Shown here: positions 1 through 9,716 of the stretch, one piece after another
Layout of the letters: every line of letters begins with the position of its first letter
How positions within the stretch are numbered: position 1 is the stretch's first letter
Assembly (NCBI GenBank): GCA_033977485.1
Contig: CM066984.1
Location: 106,921,691 to 106,985,690 of the forward strand
Length of the DNA stretch: 64,000 nt
DNA from: Hydrangea macrophylla
Lineage: Eukaryota > Streptophyta > Magnoliopsida > Cornales > Hydrangeaceae
Direction: 5' to 3'
Position numbers and translations under genes: made by a program
The notes under the pieces: generated by a model
Databases searched by the model: none
Told to the model about the DNA's origin: nothing
Seen by the model: only the letters and a program-made list of their open reading frames with translations

Positions 1-620
1 ATCGATGCGCTGAATGGTTGTGTCAGAAGAATCATTGAGAGGTTCATATTAAGCTAATTCCTCCCAACGAGCCTGAAGATAACCGAAATAGTCAGTAACA
101 GAGAGTCCCAAAGTCTCCTGGGTAGCATGATGAATCTCGCGATACGGCTTGAAAATTCGTGAATCATTGCGCTCATGCGCATACATTTTGGTCAAAGCAG
201 ACCACAAACCACGTATCGTAACATGGTACATGAAGATATGATAGATACCGTTCCTCCATGGAGTTAAAGATCCACCCCAAGATTGTGCAATTGTCGATAT
301 CCCATTGCACACGCATGACCGGCGATTTGGGTTCAACATCGAGGATCCAACCAGATTTGCCCTTTCCACCTAAGAAAAGGCGAAACGAAAAAGACCAAAC
401 AACAAGGTTCCTTCCATTCAACAAAACACTAGTAACACGATGAGCAGGTGCATGTTGGGATTGAGAGAGATCTGGGCGTGAAGCTTTGCATTCTAGATAG
501 GATCCATCATTGTAATAGTAGAAATAACCCAAATAATCCATAAGAGAAAACTTCAGAGAAGAGGAAAGAATGGACTTGACCGGACAATATCGGTGAAAGA
601 ACAAAGAGAGTGGCCACCAG
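1..620 (-). pseudogene. Ty1/copia gag remnant
   Basis: The minus strand encodes pieces of a plant copia-type Gag in two frames: about 604-173, then 369 leftward to the window edge. Recognisable blocks are a stretch around KSGWILDVEP, then TRGLWSAL-like and QARWEELA-like blocks. A frameshift lies in the overlap (roughly 173-369). An in-frame TAA at 49-51 is followed leftward by more gag-like residues, so it is an internal lesion and not the true end. Gag would form the particle shell of the retrotransposon; this copy cannot do so. It lies downstream, in minus sense, of the LTR at 924-1133 and its primer site. The element runs out of the window to the left, so pol is not visible. Confidence 0.65.
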
Positions 621-719
621 AGGATAATTGGTAGCCAAAGGAGGTGACGAAGAGCACAAAAAAGGCTCTAAAACATCACAATGATGAAAAGAAGGCCCTT
701 ACGGGCAAAAAAACATCAG

Positions 720-905
720 TAATACTGCTGGAACAGGCTGCCGGAGGTAGCCGGAGGGTTGCCAGAGGTTGGCGACGGCTGGCGTGGGCTGCCCGGGGGT
801 CGCCTGGACTGGGCGAAGAGGCTGGTGGTCTGGGTGAGGGCTGGGCTGAGCTGCAGAGGGGCTGGTGGTAGCGGCTAGGGCTGCGGCTTGTAGTGGTGGT
901 GGAGA
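720..905. repeat. GC-rich low-complexity tract in copia leader
   Basis: The tract is made of short imperfect repeats of a GGCTGG/GGTGG type between the primer-binding site and the gag remnant. Several ORFs cross it only because it has few stops. I see no recognisable protein in it. Confidence 0.5.
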
Positions 906-910
906 GAGTT

Positions 911-923
911 GGCTTTGATACCA
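911..923 (-). other. copia primer-binding site
   Basis: The minus strand reads TGGTATCAAAGCC immediately after the LTR. This differs by one base from the usual copia site TGGTATCAGAGCC, which pairs with the 3' end of initiator tRNA-Met. It fixes the orientation of the left-edge copia fragment as minus. Confidence 0.75.
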
Positions 924-1133
924 AGAAGAAAGAGAGGGGGAAGAATTTCTGATGATTTTATTCATGTTTTGTAGCTGTTTATAGATACACAAACTAAGTT
1001 ACAAGTGTAGGAAAGAAAAGAGAATAAAGGAAAGAAATAAAATTGGAAACAGGATCACAAAATCAAATCACAAGATAAGATCCTAATAAATCCCTAGTTG
1101 ACTGAAATCTTATCCAAGGAATTATTTCTAACA
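924..1133 (-). repeat. 5' LTR of left-edge copia element
   Basis: In minus sense this roughly 210-bp AT-rich stretch starts TGTTAGAAATAATTCC and runs up to the primer-binding site, as a 5' LTR should. The partner LTR lies outside the window. The outer edge abuts a Ty3/gypsy integrase remnant, so the copia element appears to have inserted into that older gypsy copy. Confidence 0.65.
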
Positions 1134-1138
1134 AAATT

Positions 1139-2225
1139 GAAGGTTAGTTCCAAGTCGACTACATCAAGTTCTCCAAAAATGACTCAAGAATTTTGTGTCC
1201 ATGACCGAAGTGAATGACATAGGTATGCGATGCAAACGGACTATCTCCTTAAAGAACAAATGAGCAATATGAGATGTTTCAGACTTTGATTCCGAATGAA
1301 ATGTGTCATCTTAGAAAATCTATCCACCACCACAAACACAGAATCCACTTTCCTAAGAGTATCGGCAAACCTGGAATTTTCTTAGGAATAAGTTCTTTAA
1401 ATTCATCAAGTAAAGGTTGCACTTCCTTTGGAAATGTAGACTCTAGTTTTACCTCTTTACCTACCACAAGGCATTCAACTTGAGTCCTCTTTGGTTTTGT
1501 CTCAAGTTCGTTCTGATTAAAGACCATGACAGACTTCTGTTCAACTCTATTCTGGGTAGACTGTTGGTTCACCTTCTTTGTAGGCATCTTTGCATTCCTT
1601 TGAGGACACAAAATTATCTCAAACTTGTCTTTCTTGAAGGTGTAGGTATTCTTTTCTCCATCATGTTGGGTCTTTCTATCATACTGCCACGGACGTCCCA
1701 ACAAGATATGACACACTTCTAGTGGTATAACATCACACCAGACCTTGTCCCTATAATTCTTCCCAATGGAGAATTTCACCAAACAACGTTTAGTGACCCG
1801 GACCTCACATTCTTCCTTAAACTAAGCCACCTTATATGGACTAGATATTGCTCGGTCTTCAACGCGAGTTTGTCAACCATCTCTTGGGAGAAAAGTTTTC
1901 AGTGCTCCCACTGTCAAATGACAATGGAACACAACTTCCCTTTGGCTGTGCAAGTAGTGCAGAAGAGATTTGCCTCAACCAATCTATCATCGGTAGAGGC
2001 CTTAGGAGCTGACTTGACACGATGAATGACAAGGCACTGACCATTTACATCATCATCATTACTCTTGAGTTTTTCTAGGTCTCCTACAATCTAGGCCTAC
2101 TAACCCATGCACCATTTCGGTGAGTTGGTCAATTTGGGTATGCATTCGTTCCATTGTCTCTTGTTGGCGTTGGAAGGCCTCTTGCCCAAACTCTCCTACG
2201 GGATTCCGAGCGGGGTTATTAGCCA
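1139..2225 (-). pseudogene. Ty3/gypsy gag-pol remnant, internally deleted
   Basis: Read on the minus strand, the gag start lies at 2225 (MANNPARNP) and a short Gag piece ends near 2059. A decayed aspartic-protease region follows at about 1990-1800. Next comes the protease-RT linker, with the plant gypsy motif LLGRPWQYDR at about 1660-1700. An N-terminal RT fragment ends near 1365 and is followed directly by integrase-core sequence (about 1350-1140). Most of RT and all of RNase H are missing, which indicates an internal deletion of well over 1 kb. Stops and frameshifts interrupt every part. The copia LTR interrupts the integrase end. Confidence 0.7.
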
Positions 2226-2615
2226 TAGGAAGATGTGATATGATATTAACCGATGGACAAACCAATCACCCTAAATGCAACTGATGATACCCTAGACTAC
2301 TCTAGACACACAAAGATGAACAAAATCAGCAATTACGTCCCCAAAACAGTGGTTACCATTAAAAAAAACTGCTCCTAAACATAACAAAGGCAGCAAATCA
2401 ATTCAGCCACTGATTTTGCAAAACAAACTGTTATATAGAATTTAATAAACCACAAGTGTTGTAACACTAAACTGCCACTAAAACAATAAAACAACTTAGA
2501 TTTAAGTCACTGTTTCTTGTAGAAAAATAGGGCAGCAAAGGGGAGAAAACAGAGTAACCAATCAGATGGGCTGAGGAGAAATAAGTAAAGAAAGAGTAAG
2601 AAAAGAAGAAGTGAG

Positions 2616-2692
2616 CAACGGTCCAGAAGAAGAAGAAGAAGAAGAAGAAGAAGAAGAAGAAGAAGAGGAAGAGGAAGAGGAATAGAGAGAAG
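2616..2692. repeat. (GAA)n microsatellite
   Basis: A purine run of GAA units with a GAG-rich right end lies inside the gypsy LTR/leader. In minus sense it is a pyrimidine tract and produces serine and leucine homopolymers in spurious ORFs. Confidence 0.9.
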
Positions 2693-2837
2693 AATCAGAA
2701 TCAGAAAAGAAGAAGGATGAGAAGGAAAGAAGAGGAATCAACAATATAGAAAGAGAAGAAGGAGAAGAACGAAAGAAAGAAAGAAAACCTGGGAGCAGAG
2801 AGGGGAAAGCAGCAGCAGCCGTAAGGTAGCAGCCACA

Positions 2838-2893
2838 GAGAAGAAGAAGAAGAAGAAGAAGAAGAAGAAGAAGAAGATGATGATGATGATGAA
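2838..2893. repeat. (GAA)n/(GAT)n microsatellite
   Basis: A second GAA run passes into GAT units about 150 bp from the first, inside the same LTR-like region. Confidence 0.9.
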
Positions 2894-3333
2894 AAGAAGG
2901 AAAGAAATAGACAGACCTGGGAAGAAGAGGAGAGCAGTAGCAGAGATGAGAAGCAGCAGCAGAGAGGAGGAAGAGAAGCAGCTGAGAAGAGGAGAGCGGC
3001 CCGTAGGGTTCCTGCAAAATGAAATATCCAAAATCTCCCCCTGTGCTCCCAGAACTTAAGTTTAAATAGCTCACCCAAGTCATGTGACTTGCATGTGACT
3101 CTTTAAATGATGTCGACACTCCCACATCTTACGAATTGAAACAAACTTAAAACAAAAAAAAAAGCTAAATAAAATGAAAATACTACTAGTACCTAAAATA
3201 AAAATACATAAATAATAAGTAGTAATCCTAGGTTACATCATATTCCCACATTTGGCAGATCAAACAAAATTTTTGAAGGTAGTTCCAAAATTTGGGAAAG
3301 AGATTTTTGGCTTGGAGGGGGAGCTTTCTGTAG

Positions 3334-3555
3334 CTAGCGTTGAGCCTTTGCTCTCCACGGTTTCCTGTTGTACACATCATATTTGAGATGTTCTATGGGT
3401 GGTAGTGTTTTTATGCAGTCTTTCTTTTTAACTTCTCCAGCTGAAGTGAACGTTAGAAGTCTCTTCATTCTCAATCCATTGACTCTGCTTTGCATTGCTT
3501 GTTGAAATTTTCTTTTTTGTTGTTTAATCAAGGTCAGTTTCAGCCTGTCAGACTA
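3334..3555 (-). other. unassigned candidate terminal exon
   Basis: On the minus strand an AG at about 3556 could serve as acceptor for an open stretch ending at a TAG at 3334-3336. It would encode about 70 lysine- and arginine-rich residues, including GEVKKKDCIKTLPP and a YNRKPWRAKAQR C-terminus. The composition is less repetitive than chance ORFs nearby. I recognise no family and see no upstream exons, and the neighbouring gypsy insertion may have truncated a gene. It could equally be a chance ORF. Confidence 0.2.
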
Positions 3556-4028
3556 CCTTGGAGTAGATATGACTCTTGTGGTCTAAAAGAAAGGAAAATA
3601 CTTCAGTGCAGGAAAATACTGTGCTGCTTATGTGTGTACAGTAAAAACTGTTTTTTTTTTGCAAAAAACAGTTTTTAAAAACTGAACAATTTTACTGTTC
3701 ACATTGTGTTTACTGCACTCAAGTGTTTTCCTAAAAGAAATTGCTGTTTAATGATTATTGCTCATGTGAGAGGTTATGAAAAGAATCACATTTTGCTCTT
3801 GTGTGTGTATGCATGTACATGTGTAATATGCATGTAGATAGTTGGAGAAGTATGCGGACAAATAAGTACAGCAATACTGTTGAGGATTAGTTTTAAGGGT
3901 TTTTTTTTGGTTAAAGGAGGATTAGTTTTAAGTTGTTCATGTCTGGGAGTGACTAACCTGAGGCTGAGATAGAAAGGTGTATTGTGGTCCATAGGGCTGC
4001 ACTTTTGGCGGACTAATTGTGGATTAAG
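3556..4028. other. intergenic, no gene seen
   Basis: AT-rich DNA with short T and A runs (3651-3660, 3901-3908) and CATGTA-rich stretches. No coding or structured feature is supported. Confidence 0.6.
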
Positions 4029-4470
4029 AACATCTCCGATGGTAAGTGTTATATATTTTGGCATTGTTACGGAGATAAATCATATATTTTAGCATATATG
4101 CACCAATGGTACATTCCGAAAGAAATACCAAATTATAGGATAACTCCCAAAACGTTACTCCTGGGGTGCCAAAAGTGATACTATAATTTCAGAATGCCAA
4201 TTTTTAGCTTAGTATCCAAAAACACCACTCCAGCGGGATGTCAAAGGTGGTGCCAAATTTGGCACAGGATATAGTGATGCCAAATTGTAGTACCACCTTT
4301 GATACCCCATTGGAAGGAACTTGCTTTGGTACAGTAAGCCGAGTGCTATGCAAACTGTGCCTCATAGTTTGCAGTTTGTACAGTTTTAAAAAAAAAAAAA
4401 ACCCAATTTTGGGAAAAATATTGTGCAAACTGTATGAGGCACAGTTTGCATAGTACTGAGGTTACTGGAC
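4029..4470. repeat. MITE-like repeat with internal hairpin
   Basis: The stretch contains repeated GCCAAATTTGGCAC-type palindromic blocks and opens with CATCTCCGATGG, like the repeat at 5967-6662. An inverted pair of about 31 nt lies at 4343-4374 and 4426-4456 (core GCAAACTGTGCCTCAT), separated by an A-rich loop of about 50 nt. No TSD was found, so the ends are approximate. Confidence 0.45.
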
Positions 4471-5097
4471 TGAAGCAATTTCTTTATTGATTAAGTGCAT
4501 GACTGGACACTGCACAAGAGATTGTTGAGAGACTACAATCCTCCTAAGGACCTCCTTGGTTGGTAGAGTTGTATGATTTGGAACTTGTGACAATTTGCTA
4601 TTGGAACCAATTCTGCCTAGCCGAGTTGGTCAGAGTCTTTGGCTTAAGGGAGGTTAGGGATTTAAAACCCCCAAGAGTTGGAGTGAGACAGTTGAGAGGG
4701 ACGAATCTCAAGATGAACGCACAGTTTTCAACTTGGTATGAGTTCGAATCTTATTGCTTGCTTTGCCTCCTTGATTTAATTGGTGCGTGTACTTGAGATT
4801 TTGACCCTGTTCTACTCCAATAAAATGACAATAGATCTACCGTCTGTAATGCTAGCGGGATTTTGGATTCTGGATTCGAGGACAGCCTTGGAATTTGGTA
4901 TTGGGGGGCGGGGGGACACGTTTGCTATTGGGGTTAATTTCAGTAACTATGTCTAAACAAGTAGTTTTAAAACCCCAATAGATACCAGGCAAAAGGCTGA
5001 TGATTATCTAATTCACTATTGGTATCTTTACTCAAACCTTTTAAACCCGTGACCCTTTTTGTCAGCAAGAATTGTTATTTTTGTCTCCCAACTCTTA
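4471..5097. other. intergenic, weak SINE-like stretch
   Basis: No gene is supported. TAGCCGAGTTGG at 4618-4629 resembles an RNA polymerase III A box and GAGTTCGAATC at 4740-4750 a B box, but they are about 110 bp apart, wide for a tRNA-derived SINE. A G-run lies at about 4903-4915. Confidence 0.35.
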
Positions 5098-5230
5098 GGG
5101 CATGTTTGGTAAATCGGAATGAATCTCGGAATGGAATGACCATTCTTAAGTTCATTCCATTATCATGTTTGGTATGATCAAATAATTAATGATCATTCCT
5201 TTTTGGAATGGGATTCCTACTAAAGTAGGT
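5098..5230. repeat. truncated Harbinger-like MITE copy
   Basis: The stretch starts GGGCATGTTTGGTAAATCGG and continues with GGAATGGAATGACCATTC blocks, closely resembling the complete TTA-flanked MITE at 21812-22645. No matching right terminus is present, so this is a fragment. Confidence 0.5.
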
Positions 5231-5966
5231 AATTTTTTTTTTTGGCTGAGAGTAAAATAGGTAATTATTTCAACAAAAATGTTACTCTATCCTTAATGTC
5301 TCAATTTAAGAGTATTCTTTAATAAGTCGATGTATTTTAATTGAGACTTTCCTAAGTTTACCCTTTATTATGAGAACTCTTGCATTTTATTATGACGTGA
5401 GTCACGTGGCACATGAACTTTAAATTCAAAAGGAAGTTAATTTGAAGGACTCTTGCATTTTATTATGAGAACTCTTGCATTTTATTAGAGAGATTTCAGT
5501 CTTATTATTTCTGTAGAATCTGCACACACACTGACACATATGACATACATGGACTGCTTGCTATATACAAATTCAATTACATGTACATATCCGATAATTT
5601 GAAGGACAAAAAATGTTTAGAAGCATGATTGGTATTTTTGTGCTTTACAAAGACAACATTTACACATCATGTACACATGTAGACTAATTACATATTTGAA
5701 TAACACGACATTTACCAAAGTCTTGTTCTAATCTAAAAGAACACTTGTATAGTCAAATCATTGAAGAAGATTTAGGAATTTTCCCCACTTAAAATGTTTC
5801 TAATATGATTCATAAATAGAGTACATGTACAAGTGAAATGTCAATTATTTAATACATACAAAAGACTAGCCCCAGGTTGGAAGATATATGCAGAAATGAG
5901 GACCCCACACAACAAACCTCCTTCATCCTTCCAAAGGTCAATTTTGCTCAGCAGATTTCATTTTTT
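5231..5966. other. intergenic, no gene seen
   Basis: AT-rich DNA containing a short direct repeat of an ACTCTTGCATTTTATTA motif at about 5380-5490. Nothing coding is supported. Confidence 0.6.
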
Positions 5967-6662
5967 AAGAGCATCTTTACTGTTGAATGTTATTTATTTA
6001 TTTATTTATTTTTATGTCAAACATATATCTTAGTATTACTACAATTTTAAATGTTATATTTTAGCACCTGTGTTTTAATAGTACATGCCAAAAAAAAAAA
6101 TGTTAATTCTTTTTGTTCTGAAAAAATTGAGTTATTGTCATATTGACATGCCAAATTATAGCACAATCCTCTAAAAACATCTCCAAGGTGTGCTAATTTG
6201 GCATGACCTTTGGCACACATTGAATAATAAATTTTTGAGATCATGCTATAATTTGATAATAGCATGAAGTTTAGACCATCTCCAATGGGCATGCTATACT
6301 TCATGCTATTGCCAAATTATGACATAACCTTGAAAAATCTCTCTCCAATGGCATACCAAAGTTCATGCCAAATTATAGCAATGCTATGTCTTGTGCCAAA
6401 TTTGGCATGACCTTTGGCATTGTTATAATTTGGCATGATATTTGGCACACCATTAGAAATATGTGTTTGAAGGGTTATGCTATAATTTGGCACGCCAACA
6501 GGTGAATATCTTAACTTTTTCCAATATAAGGAAATGAATAGTATTTCATTGAGCATGTATCATTGGAGCGCATACTAAAACATAGCATTTTATCACTATA
6601 GCATGGCCAAAATATAGGTTTAGCATGAAAGTAAATAGCATTTACGATTAGAGATGCTATTA
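5967..6662. repeat. MITE-like palindromic repeat cluster
   Basis: The ends are loosely inverted (AAGAGCATCTTTA on the left against TAGAGATGCTATTA on the right). The interior repeats TGCCAAATTATAGC, GCCAAATTTGGCATGACC and CATCTCCAATGGGCATGC blocks in both orientations, with a TTATTTATTT run at 5992-6010. This suggests one palindromic MITE or several overlapping copies. No TSD was identified. Confidence 0.5.
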
Positions 6663-6997
6663 GCATGTGCATTGGTGACACTCAAAACTCCGATTTCGTC
6701 GTTTGACGTATGCTTATGTTTGAACTTCCCCAATTTTTTACACCCAATTCTTTCGAGTAAGTTGGGACGGTGTGTGCATGTTAGCTTAGTGAAATTCTCG
6801 AGTATTATGTCCATGTGTGAAAGATATAAACAATGATGTTATATTTTCTAACTTTGAATTCTAATTTAGTTCTCAACCACTTTGTCTGTCATAATATGTG
6901 CCCGTGTGATATTCAGTCAGAACGATTGCTCTTACTGGACTTTGCAGTGGACCAATGTGGGGTTTGGGATTGGATTTGGACTGAGGTGTGTGTGTGT

Positions 6998-7199
6998 TAG
7001 GGGTGTTCAAAAACCGAACCAAACCGACACACTGAACCAAACCGATCGGTTCGGTCGGTTTTCATTTAATTTGTGCAGTGTAAAACCGAAACCGAACCGA
7101 AAATTTACACACTCCGAACCGAACCGAACCGAACCGAAACCGATCGGTTTTGCCAAAAATCACACCGAACCGAACCGAACCGAACCGTTTACACCCTTA
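6998..7199. mobile_element. hAT-type MITE rich in CCGAA repeats
   Basis: The 202-bp unit begins TAGGGGTGTTCAAA and ends CGTTTACACCCTTA, imperfect inverted ends of hAT type. It is flanked on both sides by the 8-bp direct repeat GTGTGTGT (6990-6997 and 7200-7207). The interior is mostly ACCGAACCGA and CGATCGGTT blocks. The duplication lies in a GT microsatellite, so it is suggestive and not decisive. Confidence 0.6.
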
Positions 7200-7207
7200 G
7201 TGTGTGT

Positions 7208-7810
7208 TATAGGGGTGAGTCATGTGTGTCCAGTCCGGATCAGGTAAGTATAAAAAAAAAAAAAAAAAATTATGAAAAGCATTAACATTACTCATTAAAA
7301 AAAAATAGTCTTGTGTCAATTTGACAATCTCCCATTTAGATTTTTTTATCTATTGGACTTGGGCTTATGTGAAATCAGCCTATTTTCAGTGGGCCCACAT
7401 ATGCATGGACATTGGACAACTGTGGTTGGGCTGGACTTTGTATATATAATTAATCAATAATATATCCAAAAGAGTATTAACGCCATGTCAGCTGCCTTTT
7501 TGTGACTTGAAAAGGGGTTTCGTTTTAATTACGTGTTTTGTTTTGTTTTTATTTTTTGTTTTGGGTAAGTTTTTAATTACGTAATCTACGTCCGTAACGT
7601 CCCTCTTCGAAAAGCCCACATCGTTAATTACAAACAGTAATTTGTAGATTTTCTATTTAAATCCTCCATTAGCATCGGCTTTGTCGAAGAGTAGCTCTCC
7701 TAAGTCCTAAGCAAACCAAACTCCTCTTCCAAAAGCAGACGGCAGACGGTCGGTCTGCCGACCTGAACTGTGGCGGTTGTACGTATGCCATAGTCGGTCC
7801 AAGACAATCA
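7208..7810. other. upstream region of thaumatin-like gene
   Basis: No gene is seen. An A-run lies at 7251-7269, and an inverted pair GGCAGAC/GTCTGCC at about 7740-7760 could form a short cruciform. Confidence 0.5.
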
Positions 7811-7941
7811 CACATATATATATATATATATATATTAAACCACGTGACCTATTATATACCTCACAACCATAAATTTATAGTACCCTGCCCTGCGTCTTCA
7901 ATTTTCCTCAAACAAAGCAAAGTTGTAAGACCTTTCCAACA
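7811..7941 (+). promoter_or_regulatory. probable promoter of thaumatin-like gene
   Basis: A (TA)n tract at 7815-7835 is followed by the G-box CACGTG at 7841-7846 and a TATATA sequence at 7853-7858, about 85 bp before the ATG at 7942. G-boxes bind bZIP and bHLH factors in plants and often mediate stress or light responses. Use here is inferred. Confidence 0.45.
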
Positions 7942-9685
7942 ATGGCTAGAGTTCATCTCTCTTTTGCTTTTCTCTTTCTATATCTACTTTTATTCAGTTC
8001 AGGTGCGTACATCTACATCAAACCCAGAAAATCCTCTGTTTTTAGAATGTGTTTGGCTTCAATTTTTACAAGTCCGAAGCTAAAAATTACTTTTTTTATA
8101 AACCTTTAAATGAAACTGTTTGACAAAACTAGATTAATTATGCCAAACGTACCCTTTTTATTATTCCTCTGTTTCATATATGTCTGTTGTCTAAAGATTA
8201 TAAAGTTTTATGGGTTGTCACTTTCAGGTGTTTTTGCATCAACTTTCACATTTATAAACCAGTGTAGCTACACAGTTTGGCCGGGAATATTATCAAGCGC
8301 CGGCACACCTCCGCCGCCCACCACCGGCTTCCCACTCGGACAAGGCGAGTCCAAAGCCATATCCCTCCCCCCCTCTTGGTCCGGCCGCCTATGGGGTCGG
8401 ACTCTCTGCTCCTCCGACCCCGCAGGCAAATTCACCTGCGTCACAGGCGATTGCGGCTCCGGCACCGTCGAATGCTCCGGTGCCGGCGCTACACCGCCTG
8501 CAACACTCGCTGAGTTCACCCTCAACGGCGCCGGAGGTCTCGACTTCTACGATGTGAGCCTTGTCGACGGGTACAACCTCCCCATGCTGGTTGTACCTCA
8601 GGGTGGAACTGGCGGGAACTGTACGGTCACAGGATGTTTGGTTGATCTAAACGGCGCATGTCCGGCGGAGCTGAAGATGATGAGTGGTGGTGGCGGTGGT
8701 GAGAGCGTGGCGTGTAGGAGCGCGTGTGAGGCGTTTGGGGATCCGCAGTATTGCTGTAGTGGGGCGTACGCGACGCCTGAAACGTGTAAACCGACTTACT
8801 ACTCGCAGTATTTTAAGAGCGCGTGCCCACATGCTTACAGTTATGCTTACGATGATGGGACCAGTACATTTACATGTGCTTCGGCGAATTACGTCATCAC
8901 TTTTTGCCCATCTGCTTTAACCAGGTAAGTTTACCAATTTGCCCCTGTTTATGGATTAAAATTTTTTATATTTTTTAAAATTTTATTTTCAAAATTCAAA
9001 TTTTGTTTCCTGATGCGAATATGACCATATACGGTAAGATATACTACCTCCTTGGCTCCGTTCCATTTTATGTGTCTATTTTGGGAATCCAACTATTTAA
9101 ATGGACAAAAAGAATTTATACCTACTTTTCACAATTGCTCATAATCATTGTATTTTTTTTATTTTTTTTATTTTAGTGTTGATTGCAAGGAAGGGTAGTT
9201 TGGAAAACTAAGTAAAATTTATATATTAATTTAGAAAAGTGGACAACACTTTTAGTACATCCCAAAAAAGAAAGATGGACACATAAAATGGGACGGATGG
9301 AATATTCATTTCGTAAACTTTAATTGTAGTCAAGAAACTATATAAGTAATAAAAATTCAATATTCAATGAAAGTGTAACTAGTTCATGATCATTAGAATA
9401 TTTTCTGTAAATTCCTCTCTCTGTCGTATTTCCTATAATCACTCTTTTAATATATTTAATTTCTTTTCTATGCACTTAGATTATTTCCATTGACTACTTG
9501 ATATTTGACAATTAATTTTGGAAATTGCTAAATTTACCACCTTTTTTGCTTAATTTTTTCATCTTTTTACACTACATAATAGTATACTTAACCGAAAATG
9601 TGGTGTATTTAATAATTCTCATAATTTTTCCATATTTCGCTATTTTATATTTGTCTTAGTAATTATGGAATATTGTTTTGGAGAA

Positions 9686-9716
<31 letters not shown>

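Larger units (their letters stand above)
2293..3250 (-). repeat. probable 5' LTR and leader of the gypsy remnant
   Basis: In minus sense the stretch begins TGTGGGAATATGATGTAACC at 3250, has a TATTTAAA box near 3060-3070 and leads into the gag start at 2225. A GGTATCATCAG sequence at 2281-2291 resembles a primer site. The outer edge looks firm. The inner boundary is uncertain because no clean CA end was found and no partner LTR remains. Confidence 0.4.

Noticed and set aside
644..992. Overlapping ORFs on both strands
   Set aside because: GC-rich low-complexity leader of the left-edge copia; no protein family fits.
2562..3125. Minus-strand ORFs rich in serine and leucine
   Set aside because: They come from reading through the GAA microsatellites of the gypsy LTR and have no domain structure.
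4618..4750. tRNA gene
   Set aside because: A and B boxes are too far apart and no cloverleaf can be drawn.
6882..7285. ORFs with Thr/Glu/Pro/Asn repeats
   Set aside because: They are translations of the CCGAA-rich hAT MITE.
8110..8227. N-terminal extension of the thaumatin ORF starting at 8110
   Set aside because: It lies in intron 1. The signal peptide is on the exon at 7942-8002, which joins in phase.
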